Source: Bacteroidales bacterium UBA6207 (lineage in GTDB: Bacteria > Bacteroidota > Bacteroidia > Bacteroidales > F082). Taken from it: a DNA stretch of 16,565 nt. Position numbers and translations under genes: made by a program. Shown in pieces: positions 7,596 through 15,767 of this stretch (position 1 is the first letter of the stretch; each line of letters starts with the position of its first letter). The notes beneath the pieces were generated by a model that saw only the letters and a program-made list of their open reading frames with translations, made no database searches and was not told where the DNA came from. Location: contig DISP01000149.1 in the NCBI GenBank assembly GCA_002421995.1, positions 1-16,565 on the forward strand. The letters are read 5' to 3'.

Positions 7596-8774
7596 TTAGT
7601 TGTTCTCATTTTTAAACGTCATGACAATCTTTTGCAATCCATCGCGAAGAACCGATAGCGGACAAGCCACGTTCAGTCGCATTTTTCCTTCGCCGCCGGA
7701 GCCAAAGTCTTTTCCCGGACTGAGCCAAAGACCGGCTTCATTGATCAGCTTTTCGTGTATCATTTTGTCGTCCAAGCCTGTAAACCCAAAGTCGAGCCAC
7801 ATCAGGTAAGTGGCCTCAGTTGGGTAAATAAGCATGTGAGGAAGTTGCTCCCGCAAAAACATTTCAGTTTCCATCACATTGTTTTTCAAATACTTGACAA
7901 GGTCGTTTAGCCATTCATCACCCATAATAAAGGCAGCTTTCGTGGCTTCAAATCCAAAAATATTTCCCATATCGAGGTGTAGATGCTGGATTTTTGTCTT
8001 CACAATATTTCTCAATTTTTCGTCAGAAATAATCAATGAAGAAGCAGCCAGACCGGCCAGGTTAAACGTTTTGCTTGGCGAATGTGCTGTGATTGTGATT
8101 GCAGCAATTTCCGGCGAGAGATTTGCAAAAACAGTATGTTTATGAGGTGGTAAAACCAAATCATTATGTATTTCGTCAGACAATACGATCACTTTGTTGT
8201 GCAGACAAATTTCAGCAATTCTTTCGAGTTCAGGCTTTGTCCATGACCTGCCGACAGGATTGTGTGGATTGCACAATACCAGCATCTTAGCTGTCTTTGC
8301 TTGCTCTTCAAGCAAATCGAAATCTATTGCATAAGTCTGGTTTTCGACAACAAGACGATTGTTGACAAGCTTCCTGCCATGGTCGCTGATTGCCGTAAAA
8401 AACGGAAAATAAACGGGCGACTGAACAATAATTTCATCTCCCGGAGCAGTAAGCGCCAGCACAGTAAAATTGAGGGCAGGAACAACACCCGGCGAAAACA
8501 AAATCCAGTCTTTGCTGATTTCCCATTGATGACGCCGCTTCATCCAACCTATAATAGCCTCATAATATGACTCATCACGAAATGTATAGCCATACACAGG
8601 ATGCTTTGCACGCTCAATAACAGCTTCACGCACAAAGGAGGGCGTTTCAAAATCCATGTCGGCTACCCACATTGGCAAGATGTTTTCGTTTCCAAAAATC
8701 GTTTTGGCAAGATCGTGTTTGATGCTTGCCGTTCCTTTCCGATCAATGATGGCGTCAAAAGCGTTCATTCTCAT
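7596..8774 (-). CDS. PLP-dependent C-S lyase / aminotransferase, MalY-PatB type
   Basis: 392 residues, the normal length for fold-type I PLP enzymes of the MalY/PatB branch, which cleave cystathionine or cysteine conjugates to pyruvate, ammonia and a thiol. Typical parts are LPMWVADMDFETP near the N-terminus, the substrate-side segment VYGYTF, LVLCNPHNPVGRSW, LSDEIHNDLV (PLP-contacting Asp and the MalY-like EIHxD), and TAHSPSKTFNLAGL with the Schiff-base lysine K235. A C-terminal RLNVACP segment supplies the carboxylate-binding Arg. Cystathionine beta-lyase activity is the family default; whether it serves methionine synthesis or sulfur release is not shown. It is divergent from the MazG-like gene, with 131 bases between starts. 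ATG at 8774 is used; a second ATG two codons in (8768) is equally possible. Confidence 0.92.
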   Translation of the reverse strand: MRMNAFDAIIDRKGTASIKHDLAKTIFGNENILPMWVADMDFETPSFVREAVIERAKHPVYGYTFRDESYYEAIIGWMKRRHQWEISKDWILFSPGVVPALNFTVLALTAPGDEIIVQSPVYFPFFTAISDHGRKLVNNRLVVENQTYAIDFDLLEEQAKTAKMLVLCNPHNPVGRSWTKPELERIAEICLHNKVIVLSDEIHNDLVLPPHKHTVFANLSPEIAAITITAHSPSKTFNLAGLAASSLIISDEKLRNIVKTKIQHLHLDMGNIFGFEATKAAFIMGDEWLNDLVKYLKNNVMETEMFLREQLPHMLIYPTEATYLMWLDFGFTGLDDKMIHEKLINEAGLWLSPGKDFGSGGEGKMRLNVACPLSVLRDGLQKIVMTFKNENN

Positions 8775-8858
8775 TATTTTTTTGCAAAGAAACGAATTTT
8801 GAGGCAGAGACTGACCCGGCTAAATTGTCACGGATGGTTGAATTATCATGCGCTCTAA

Positions 8859-8888
8859 TTGGAATGAAAAACGATTATGCTAACTTTG
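8859..8888 (+). promoter_or_regulatory. Bacteroidota-type promoter for the MazG-like gene
   Basis: TTG at 8859-8861, then 19 bases, then TAACTTTG at 8881-8888, an exact fit to TAnnTTTG with canonical spacing. Transcription would begin near 8895, about 10 bases before the ATG at 8906, giving a very short leader with no Shine-Dalgarno. This is the clearest promoter in the window and supports placing the organism in the Bacteroidota. Confidence 0.75.
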
Positions 8889-8905
8889 CTTAAATTATTC
8901 TAATT

Positions 8906-9241
8906 ATGACCCTTTCTGATGCCCAAAAGGAAGTTGACAGCTGGATCGAAAAAGTTGGTGTTAGGTATTTCAGCGAGCTGACGAATACTGCCCTGCTCAT
9001 GGAAGAAGTGGGTGAGCTGGCACGCATTATGGCCCGAAAATACGGCGATCAATCGGCAAAACCAACTGATAACCAAAGTAATATGGCGGACGAAATGGCT
9101 GATGTTTTGTTTGTGCTTATCTGTTTGGCCAACCAAACCGGCGTGGACCTGACCAAAGCTTTTGAGCAAAACTTACAAAAAAAATACAGCAGAGATGCCG
9201 AACGACACAAAAACAATCCCAAGCTCACAAATAAAAGTTGA
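8906..9241 (+). CDS. MazG-like nucleotide pyrophosphohydrolase
   Basis: A 111-residue single-domain all-alpha NTP pyrophosphatase of the MazG/RS21-C6 type. Such enzymes hydrolyse (d)NTPs, often damaged ones, to the monophosphate plus pyrophosphate in the cytoplasm. The Mg-binding pattern is present: E33, E34 and E37 (MEEVGEL) with E63 and D66 (DEMADVLF). It is a short house-cleaning form, not the two-domain MazG. ATG at 8906 follows a strong promoter by about 10 bases from the predicted start of transcription. The DUF5687-type gene begins 37 bases downstream, so the two may share a transcript. Confidence 0.9.
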   Translation: MTLSDAQKEVDSWIEKVGVRYFSELTNTALLMEEVGELARIMARKYGDQSAKPTDNQSNMADEMADVLFVLICLANQTGVDLTKAFEQNLQKKYSRDAERHKNNPKLTNKS

Positions 9242-9278
9242 AGCAAAAACAGTTTAAACATATAACAATCAAAATTTT

Positions 9279-10760
9279 ATGATTTTATTACAACTCATTA
9301 ATCATCAATGGAAGCAGGCCAGACGATCGCCCATCTGGCAAAAAAACCTTGCGGTGAACATCATCATGGGTTTTTTCTTCTTTATCATTCTGCTCGAATT
9401 TGTTGTTCTCTCGATGGTTGTTTCGGACAAATGGCACGAAATCGCCGGCACGGAGAAACCTTTTACGATCTTTCATCAGGTTTTGGCCTGGTATTTTTCA
9501 GCGATGTTGGTTTTCAGATTTTTCATGCAAAAGCTGCCCGCGCTCGAAGTCAGACCCTATCAGCATTTGCCCCTGAAAAAACAAACACTCATCCATTATA
9601 TCCTTTTCAGAGGAAGTCTTGGAATATTTAACTTGCTGACATTCATAATTTTAATACCATTCTCAATTTTTCAGGTGGGTTATAGTTATTCGCTTCTGAC
9701 AACTTTGCTCTGGCTTTTAGCAATGTTTTCGATGGATTTGTTGGTAAACTACACAGTCTTCTTTTTTAAAAAGCAAATGGCTGTAAACTCGAAACCGGTG
9801 TTGATTTTTCTTGGTGTATTGGTCATTGTTGGTGTTGCAGAATACTTGGAATGGTTCAGTTTTTCAGAGATTGTTGCAAAAGGGTTCGATTTTTTGCTTG
9901 TTTTTCCGCTGTTGGCACTCATCGTTCCTGTTTTGGCATTTCTTGTTTACAAGCTGAATTTCAACTTTCTGCTTCGCGGACTCTATCTGGAAAACTACCA
10001 GTCGGCCAAAGCAGGAAACGAACTTAGGGGCAATCTGCAATACCTCAACAAAGCCGGCGTGCTCGGACAAATTATTTCGATGGACATCAAATTGCAGTTG
10101 CGCAACAAGCGTACCAAATCAATGCTTATGATGGCTCCGCTCTTTTTGGCGTATGGCTTGTTTTTCTATCCTCAGGAACAATATTCCAAAGATGGCGGTT
10201 TTGTGGTATTTATCGGAATGTTCACAACTTCTGTGCTGGCTATCAACTATTTGCAATACGCATTTGCTTACGAAGGAGCCTTTTATGATTTCCTGCGGAC
10301 CTCAGGCTTAAAGACCAACGATTTCGTAAAAGCAAAATCGGTATTGGGCAGCGGCCTGATCATTGTCTCATATATTCTCACCACACCCTACATTTATTTT
10401 GGCACCGATATTCTGCTCATTCATACGGCTTGTGCATTGTTCAGTCTTGGATTCATTGTTCCGTCAATATTATTTTTCGCTACCTACAATAAAAAAACCA
10501 TGGTGCTTAGCCGTGGTTCGGCCTTTAATTATCAGGGAGTTGGGGCAGCTCATTTCTTTGCAATGATTCCTGTATTTGTGTTGCCGGTGATGATCTATCT
10601 CCCCTTTAAGTGGCTTGGAAACCCGCATGGTGGTATGATTGCGCTTGGGTCAATAGGAGTGATCGGGCTCTTACTTAAGAAATGGATACATCAAATGATC
10701 ACTGATAACCTCGAAGAACGAAAATACATCATGAGCGAAGGCTTTCGTCAAAAATATTAA
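9279..10760 (+). CDS. DUF5687-family ABC-2-like permease
   Basis: 493 residues, almost all membrane: about a dozen hydrophobic segments, for example near 27-49, 113-131, 137-160, 174-192, 203-223, 281-297, 310-330, 355-405, 425-447 and 455-470. Recognised as DUF5687, a Bacteroidota family of ABC permeases, by the N-terminal LINHQWKQARRSP helix and its pairing with an ATPase. A cytosolic loop (about 228-270) separates the two halves and ends in MDIKLQLRNKRTKSM, a coupling-type segment. The ATPase gene begins 20 bases downstream, so the pair forms one transporter. Direction and substrate are unknown; ABC-2-type systems usually export. Confidence 0.85.
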   Translation: MILLQLINHQWKQARRSPIWQKNLAVNIIMGFFFFIILLEFVVLSMVVSDKWHEIAGTEKPFTIFHQVLAWYFSAMLVFRFFMQKLPALEVRPYQHLPLKKQTLIHYILFRGSLGIFNLLTFIILIPFSIFQVGYSYSLLTTLLWLLAMFSMDLLVNYTVFFFKKQMAVNSKPVLIFLGVLVIVGVAEYLEWFSFSEIVAKGFDFLLVFPLLALIVPVLAFLVYKLNFNFLLRGLYLENYQSAKAGNELRGNLQYLNKAGVLGQIISMDIKLQLRNKRTKSMLMMAPLFLAYGLFFYPQEQYSKDGGFVVFIGMFTTSVLAINYLQYAFAYEGAFYDFLRTSGLKTNDFVKAKSVLGSGLIIVSYILTTPYIYFGTDILLIHTACALFSLGFIVPSILFFATYNKKTMVLSRGSAFNYQGVGAAHFFAMIPVFVLPVMIYLPFKWLGNPHGGMIALGSIGVIGLLLKKWIHQMITDNLEERKYIMSEGFRQKY

Positions 10761-10780
10761 ACAAAATAAACATTTACAAA

Positions 10781-11476
10781 ATGATACAAATCAATAACTT
10801 ACAGAAGAAATATAACGATATTACTGTGCTCGACATCCAGCAGTTAAATATTCCGGACAACGAAAGTTTTGGCCTCGTTGGAAACAATGGCGCGGGCAAA
10901 ACCACCCTTTTTCGGCTGCTGCTCGATCTTTTGCGTGCCGATCAGGGTTCGGCCAGCATCAATGGCATTGCCGTGGCGACCGATGAAAGCTGGAAACATT
11001 TTACCGGCTCTTTTCTCGACCAGGGTTTTTTGATTGATTTCCTAAGTCCCGAAGAGTTTTTTGAGTTTACGGGTAAGATCAAAGGCATGTCGCACGACGA
11101 TGTTAGCAGTTTTTTGCTTGGGATGGAAGAGTTTTTCAATGGCGAAGTGCTTGGAAAAAAGAAACTTATCCGCAACTTTTCGATGGGAAACCAACAAAAG
11201 ATCGGCATCGCAGCCGCTTTCATGGGCAATCCGAAAGTTGTTGTTCTTGATGAGCCTTTCAACAGCCTCGACCCAAGTACGCAAATCAGGCTAAAACAGC
11301 TTATCAAACAGAAAAAATCTGAAGCAGCCACCACTTTTCTCATTTCGAGTCACGACCTCAACCATCTAGCCGAAGTGTGCGACAGGGTGGTTGTGCTCGA
11401 AGAAGGCAAAATCGTTCACGATTTGCATTCCGACAGTGATACACTCGCATCGCTCGAATCGTATTTTGCGGTTTGA
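10781..11476 (+). CDS. ABC transporter ATP-binding protein, partner of the DUF5687-type permease
   Basis: 231 residues, a single nucleotide-binding domain. Walker A GNNGAGKTT (34-42), Q-loop glutamine near 81, Walker B VVVLDEPFNSLD (153-164) with catalytic E158, and H-loop H191 in SSHDLNH. The signature motif is FSMGNQQ (133-139) in place of LSGGQ. Relaxed signatures (often LSxGM) are common in this ABC-2 branch, so activity is still expected. It lies 20 bases after the permease in the same direction and completes the operon. Confidence 0.92.
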   Translation: MIQINNLQKKYNDITVLDIQQLNIPDNESFGLVGNNGAGKTTLFRLLLDLLRADQGSASINGIAVATDESWKHFTGSFLDQGFLIDFLSPEEFFEFTGKIKGMSHDDVSSFLLGMEEFFNGEVLGKKKLIRNFSMGNQQKIGIAAAFMGNPKVVVLDEPFNSLDPSTQIRLKQLIKQKKSEAATTFLISSHDLNHLAEVCDRVVVLEEGKIVHDLHSDSDTLASLESYFAV

Positions 11477-11947
11477 GATGCAGCTTTCAGTTTCCTGAAA
11501 ACGCCAGGATGTTAGTCGCTCCGATGAAATTGAATTTTTGAAGCATTTGCAACAAGCAACAAGCCTTGCATTCCATTTTAATATCACTTTGTCCGATCGA
11601 AAATTTTGAGCTATGAATAAAAAGACTTTAGAAAATAAAACTTAAAGTGGTTGTCACAAAGGATTTGGATTGTTAAATTTTAGAAGTTCAATGATATAGA
11701 ATATTACGTTAGTTAGTCTGTACATGATGCCTTGGCCTGAGCTATAATTTTGTGGGAAAGGTATGTACGAAATGAGTGTTAGGTTTTACTATCGTAAATG
11801 ACTGACATGAATGACGTACATATCGAAGCCATCGGGCTTTATAGACAAGACTAATTAATTTCATTTTAATGTATTAGATTGCAAGCGCAACACCAAAGTT
11901 TGTCAAAGACCTCATTACCAGCCTTACACAACCAAAGCGTTTTCACA
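11477..11947. other. 471-base stretch without a convincing gene
   Basis: Between the ABC ATPase and the ATG of the DUF5686-like gene. The first part (11477-11610) holds a small hairpin without a T-run (TTTCAG 11485-11490 with CTGAAA 11495-11500) and a 36-codon open stretch ending at TGA 11607 that may be chance or a gene remnant. 11610-11715 is AT-rich with nothing I can name. 11716-11836 is repeat copy A. 11837-11947 is the leader of the next gene; I find no clean promoter there. A TAATTTTG at 11745-11752 fits the -7 consensus and would start transcription just before the hairpin of copy A, but it lacks a good -33 partner. Confidence 0.6.
11716..11836 (+). repeat. Structured dispersed repeat, copy A
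   Basis: About 120 bases that align with 14164-14286. The core 11762-11836 is about 80% identical to copy B by eye, and the upstream 45 bases are less similar. The core can fold as one hairpin. TATGTACG (11762-11769) pairs with CGTACATA (11815-11822). TGTTAG (11777-11782) pairs with CTGACA (11802-11807, one G-U). TTTAC (11785-11789) pairs with GTAAA (11794-11798) around a four-base loop. After the core, AAGCC and GGCTT (11826-11839) make a small extra hairpin found only in this copy. The core ends about 125 bases before the ATG of the DUF5686-like gene. Confidence 0.75.
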
Positions 11948-14158
11948 ATGAACCGGATTGTTTTGATTTTCCTGCTTTCGATTGCATTTTTTGTGAGAGA
12001 AGATCAACTTTTTGGTCAACACAAACCTGTTGACGGCGAAATTGTTTTGCCAAAACACAGCCTGATCCTGGATTCAAGGGGAAATTTGGCTGGATTCTCC
12101 GATGGCGTATCAATACTTTTTACAGCAAAAACCAAAAACAACAATTCATACATTGCACTGAGCTCCGACAGTGCTTTTGCCCTCCGGTTCGATCAAAACA
12201 ACAGCATTGATTTGGCTCATAAAGTAAATTTCCCTGATTTCACACACACATACAAGACCGACCGGCAAAAATCAATACCTGAATATTGGTTGCAGCCTGA
12301 TTCGCTTGGCTCATTTCTGATCTTTGATTCGCTTTCGGTTTCACGCCTGAAAAAAGCCGAAAATATTAGGCCAATTTACGCAATCAATAGCAAATTGCTG
12401 TATCATAATGGTGTTTATCAAACACTTGCAACAGAATCGCACGGAAACAACGATCCTGTTTACAACTTTTTATTCAGTCAACTCAATGCTTTTAATCCTG
12501 AAAATGTCCGTTGGTCTCCAACCTGCGAATCCTTGCTTTCTTCGCAGCAAAAACAGGCAGAAGACAAAAAAAACAAAACGCAATCAACCGACACATGTCA
12601 TTGCGTTTATTGCTTCAGGGCTTCTGTTGCTGAGAATGTTGAACTAAGAAAATTTGTAATTTTCAACCATAAAAGCGATAGTTTACTTATTGTTTTACAA
12701 GCAATTAAACCTGAAAACAATTTACAGCATATCTTTATTCAGCACTTGCAAAAGCAATCCGGCAGCTCATATTCTGTAAGTTCTGCTATGATGGCCGCAG
12801 TATTGCAAATGCCCGACAAAAGCGAGAAACTTTTTGCCGCAAAAAAAACTGTCTATACAGCGCTTTCCGACAGCATTGCCCAATCGCTTTCGAACAGCGT
12901 TTCAGAAGCAATTAACTACAACTACACTCCTGATCTGGAGATAGATAACAGCTTGAAATCAAGAAACGAAAAGGGATTTTCGAAAATGCTGACCGAAGGA
13001 TTTATCCCCTTTGGTTTTGTTGATTTCGACATTTCGAAATTTGTTGGCTACAACGATTTCGAAGGTCCGAAGTTTGGTGTTGGCATACAAACAAACCATC
13101 GTCTGAGCAAAAAGTTGGGTCTGGCAGCAGCCATCGGATCAGGCATTTGGTCGCGAAAAATCAACTTCAACTATGGTTTTGTTTACGATTTCAAGCCGGG
13201 AGCGCCGGTTCAGTTGCGTCTTCAGCATTATGCGCAATACCTGCCTTCGGGTCGTAGCGGATTCGATGGTTCTTCCACTACCCTTTTCAATGATGGCTCC
13301 TACAAGAATATGTATGTCAATAAAATGGATTATACCAAATCCATTGAATCAACACTTGGCTGGGTCTATAAGAAAAAAATACTCAGCACCATTGGCTTTG
13401 CCCATCAAACGGTTCGTCCGGGCTATGATTATAGCTTCGTTGCTGACCCTGCACTGCCGGCCGCAGCTGAATTTAAGCTAAACGAACTAAGTTTTGGCAT
13501 TCGCTACCGTTTTCAGATTGTAAACAAATCAAAGGAGATTTACCGAAGCAGCGATCAAACTGATGAAGTTGAAATGCGCGTCGGAGCAGGTTCATTTTCA
13601 AGCCCTGGCAATGGGCTTAACTATTTCAAAATCGAGTTAAGAGCCCGAAAATACTTTCTGCTTGGTGAAAACGGCATATTGGAATCAGAAGCAAGAGTTG
13701 GAATAAACCATGGCGATCTACCTTACTTCAAAATGTTTAATATTCCTGCCACATGGAGTCGTTTTGGACTGTTTGCTCCCGGTTCATTTGCCACAATGAA
13801 GCCAAACGAGTTTGTTACTGATCAATACCTCAGCCTTTCAGTAAATTTTTTGCAGCGCAATTCATTTGTCAGAAAAGGCGTGGTGCGTCCACGTCTATTC
13901 GTTGTGGCACAAGCTGTTACAGGCAGCATCAACAATTATGAAAGTCATATTGGTATAAATATCCTTGCTCCTGAAAATGGTTTCTATGAAGCCGGATTTG
14001 GTTTGCACGATTTGCTTAAAAGCGGCGACAATGGGCTTGGGATAGGATTTTTTCACCGGATTGGACATTACAGACTGGAGGAAAAGAAATACAATTACTC
14101 CGTTAAACTGCTTTTAAACTTCGGATCGGCCCTGCAGCGTAATCCATCATTCTTTTAA
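11948..14158 (+). CDS. Exported protein with DUF5686-like outer-membrane barrel and four-Cys cluster
   Basis: 736 residues. Residues 1-24 form a signal peptide ending FGQ. The N-terminal half (about 25-330) is not recognised. It contains all four cysteines of the protein, C193, C217, C219 and C222 (core CHCVYC), a possible metal or disulfide site. The C-terminal half (about 355-736) reads as an outer-membrane beta-barrel. Segments LTEGFIPFGFVDFD, FEGPKFGVGIQTN, PYFKMFNIPAT and KPNEFVTDQYLSL resemble the barrel part of DUF5686 proteins, which usually carry a CarboxypepD-like domain at the front; that domain is absent here. The likeness is from memory of the family. The open frame extends to TTG at 11879, but ATG at 11948 starts the signal peptide. 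The gene stands alone between the two copies of a structured repeat. Function unknown. Confidence 0.75.
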   Translation: MNRIVLIFLLSIAFFVREDQLFGQHKPVDGEIVLPKHSLILDSRGNLAGFSDGVSILFTAKTKNNNSYIALSSDSAFALRFDQNNSIDLAHKVNFPDFTHTYKTDRQKSIPEYWLQPDSLGSFLIFDSLSVSRLKKAENIRPIYAINSKLLYHNGVYQTLATESHGNNDPVYNFLFSQLNAFNPENVRWSPTCESLLSSQQKQAEDKKNKTQSTDTCHCVYCFRASVAENVELRKFVIFNHKSDSLLIVLQAIKPENNLQHIFIQHLQKQSGSSYSVSSAMMAAVLQMPDKSEKLFAAKKTVYTALSDSIAQSLSNSVSEAINYNYTPDLEIDNSLKSRNEKGFSKMLTEGFIPFGFVDFDISKFVGYNDFEGPKFGVGIQTNHRLSKKLGLAAAIGSGIWSRKINFNYGFVYDFKPGAPVQLRLQHYAQYLPSGRSGFDGSSTTLFNDGSYKNMYVNKMDYTKSIESTLGWVYKKKILSTIGFAHQTVRPGYDYSFVADPALPAAAEFKLNELSFGIRYRFQIVNKSKEIYRSSDQTDEVEMRVGAGSFSSPGNGLNYFKIELRARKYFLLGENGILESEARVGINHGDLPYFKMFNIPATWSRFGLFAPGSFATMKPNEFVTDQYLSLSVNFLQRNSFVRKGVVRPRLFVVAQAVTGSINNYESHIGINILAPENGFYEAGFGLHDLLKSGDNGLGIGFFHRIGHYRLEEKKYNYSVKLLLNFGSALQRNPSFF

Positions 14159-14395
14159 GTAGGGTCCGTTTATAATGTCTGGTGCTTGTGCTTTCCTTTT
14201 GAGGGCGAGGAATGTACAGAATGATTGTCAGGATTTTACTATTATAAATGAATGACATGAAAGATGTACATAACGAAGCCATTGGAATTAAACACATGAA
14301 AAAGTAACTATTTGTAACTTTATTTCCTTTCGGAAAATTCAGATTGTTCGCAAGGCGCTAAAAAAAATGCTTTAATTTGGCCAAAAAATTCAACC
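14159..14395. other. Intergenic region with repeat copy B
   Basis: 237 bases between the DUF5686-like gene and the AI-2E family gene. Repeat copy B occupies 14164-14286, beginning only five bases after the stop codon. The remaining 110 bases are AT-rich. TAACTTTA at 14315-14322 and TTAATTTG at 14372-14379 each miss the -7 consensus by one base, and neither has a well-spaced -33 element. No T-run terminator was found. Confidence 0.55.
14164..14286 (+). repeat. Structured dispersed repeat, copy B
   Basis: Second copy of the repeat at 11716-11836, same orientation. The outer stem is ATGTACA (14212-14218) with TGTACAT (14265-14271). The middle stem is TGTCA (14226-14230) with TGACA (14253-14257). 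A weaker inner stem pairs TTTA (14235-14238) with TAAA (14245-14248). Compared with copy A, the G-C closing the outer stem has become A-T, and a G-U in the middle stem has become C-G, so pairing is kept. The core ends about 125 bases before the ATG of the AI-2E family gene. Confidence 0.75.
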
Positions 14396-15475
14396 ATGGA
14401 GAATGCAATTAAAAACATCCGCTCAATTGCCGGCTTGATCTTGTTGGCACTTTTTGCCTGGTTTTTCACCGATTTATTCATTTATATCTGTGTTGCAATA
14501 GTTGTCTCAATCATTGGCAGGCCACTTGTCAGATTGCTTAGTGCCAGAAAGATACGCAAGTTCAAGATCGGATCTACGATAGCCGCAATTATCACGATCG
14601 GTATAATGCTCACGCTCATTGCATTCTTTATACTGTTCATTGGCCCTTTGATTGCCGAGCAGGCACAATTGATATCTGCCATTGACCCACACACCATCGG
14701 ACTGTATTACAAGGACTTCTTGCAGGAACTTCACCAATACCTCGAGCAGTTTGGTTTTCTCAACCACAACGACCGGCTGCTTGTGGTCATTCAGGAAAAG
14801 CTTAAAAATCTCGTGAGTTTCTCGTACATTTCAACTGCTTTTGGTTCGGTCATCAGTACAACCGGCTCCATCTTTATGGCCTTCTCGATTGTCTTGTTTC
14901 TAAGTTTTTTCTTCCTCAGCGAGCCCGAATTGGTGCGGAATTTCATTTTGTGGATCACGCCACGCAATCACCAGAATGCTGCACGCGAGATATTGATTGA
15001 CTCCAGAAAACTGTTAAGCCGTTATTTCATTGGTCTTCTGATCGAACTGGTGAGTATGATGATATTGATATCGAGTGCATTAGCCATCTTTGGGGTGCAC
15101 AATGCCATCCTTATCGGGTTTCTTGGCGGCCTCATGAATATCATCCCATACATTGGCCCTTTGATTGGGATTGTGATCGGTTCGCTGCTGGGGATCATCT
15201 ATGTGCTTGCGCTTGGAATGTACGATCAATTGTTCTATTCTACTTCTGTAATCATTGGTTCGTTTTTGTTTGCAAATATGATTGATAATTTTATTCTCCA
15301 GCCTGTGATTTATTCCAAAAGCGTGAAGGCACATCCACTTGAGATATTTCTGGTAATCATTATGGCCGGAAATATTGCTGGTATCACCGGAATGATAGCT
15401 GCAGTGCCTGTTTACACCATTATAAAGGTTATCTATAACCAATACGCACAAAAGGTTGAAACCGGTGAGATTTAA
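14396..15475 (+). CDS. AI-2E family transporter (YdiK/TqsA/PerM superfamily)
   Basis: 359-residue inner-membrane protein. Hydrophobic pairs lie near the N-terminus (about 10-45 and 58-85), followed by a soluble loop (about 86-150). The C-terminal membrane half (about 155-185 and 210-345) has the family's conserved GGLMNIIPYIGPLIG segment and the late NMIDNFILQPVIYSKSV and HPLEIFLVIIMAG motifs. Members have been linked to autoinducer-2 export or Na+/H+ antiport, but most are uncharacterised, so the substrate is open. It starts at ATG 14396 with no Shine-Dalgarno. The YtxH-like gene follows after 56 bases. Confidence 0.92.
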   Translation: MENAIKNIRSIAGLILLALFAWFFTDLFIYICVAIVVSIIGRPLVRLLSARKIRKFKIGSTIAAIITIGIMLTLIAFFILFIGPLIAEQAQLISAIDPHTIGLYYKDFLQELHQYLEQFGFLNHNDRLLVVIQEKLKNLVSFSYISTAFGSVISTTGSIFMAFSIVLFLSFFFLSEPELVRNFILWITPRNHQNAAREILIDSRKLLSRYFIGLLIELVSMMILISSALAIFGVHNAILIGFLGGLMNIIPYIGPLIGIVIGSLLGIIYVLALGMYDQLFYSTSVIIGSFLFANMIDNFILQPVIYSKSVKAHPLEIFLVIIMAGNIAGITGMIAAVPVYTIIKVIYNQYAQKVETGEI

Positions 15476-15531
15476 TCAAACAATTAACATCCGCAGAGTA
15501 ACAATTTTATAAAAAGAGCGTAAGAGTCGTT

Positions 15532-15732
15532 ATGGGAAAGAAAACATTTAACTTTGGAAACGGCCTGCTTATTGGCGCGGTTTTAGGCGCTGCAGCAGTC
15601 TATTTTTTGAACGAAGAACGTCGCAACAACTTCAAAAAGAAAGCAATAGACATAGGAGCAAAAGCGGCAGATCAGCTTGCAGATAAACTCGAAGATTTAA
15701 AAAACACATTGGAAGAAGAATCCGGCAATTAG
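15532..15732 (+). CDS. YtxH-like small membrane protein
   Basis: 66 residues. A short polar start is followed by a glycine/alanine-rich membrane helix GNGLLIGAVLGAAAVYFL (about 9-26). A charged amphipathic helix with coiled-coil character (about 27-62, many Lys, Asp and Glu) completes it. This layout is that of YtxH/gas-vesicle-like stress proteins, small envelope proteins of unclear role. The gene lies 35 bases before the holin-X-like gene, a pairing that recalls E. coli yqjD-yqjE. Confidence 0.82.
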   Translation: MGKKTFNFGNGLLIGAVLGAAAVYFLNEERRNNFKKKAIDIGAKAADQLADKLEDLKNTLEEESGN

Positions 15733-15767
15733 AGCTTTGACATTCTTTTTCGCAAATTAATTTTATT

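Noticed and set aside
11485..11500. Small hairpin (TTTCAG/CTGAAA) after the ABC ATPase gene as a terminator.
   Set aside because: AT-rich six-bp stem with no following T-run; not convincing as an intrinsic terminator.
11499..11609. A 36-codon open stretch ending at TGA 11607 that might be the remnant of a gene.
   Set aside because: It has no start codon in good position and no recognisable motif; length is within chance for this base composition.
11762..11822. Copy A contains GTTAGGT, which fits an integron attC core (GTTRRRY).
   Set aside because: Copy B has GTCAGGA at the same place, so the core GTT is not kept, and no matching partner core or integrase is seen.
15736..15765. TTTG plus TAATTTTA resembling a promoter before the holin-X-like gene.
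   Set aside because: The -7 box has a mismatch and would start transcription at or past the ATG at 15768.
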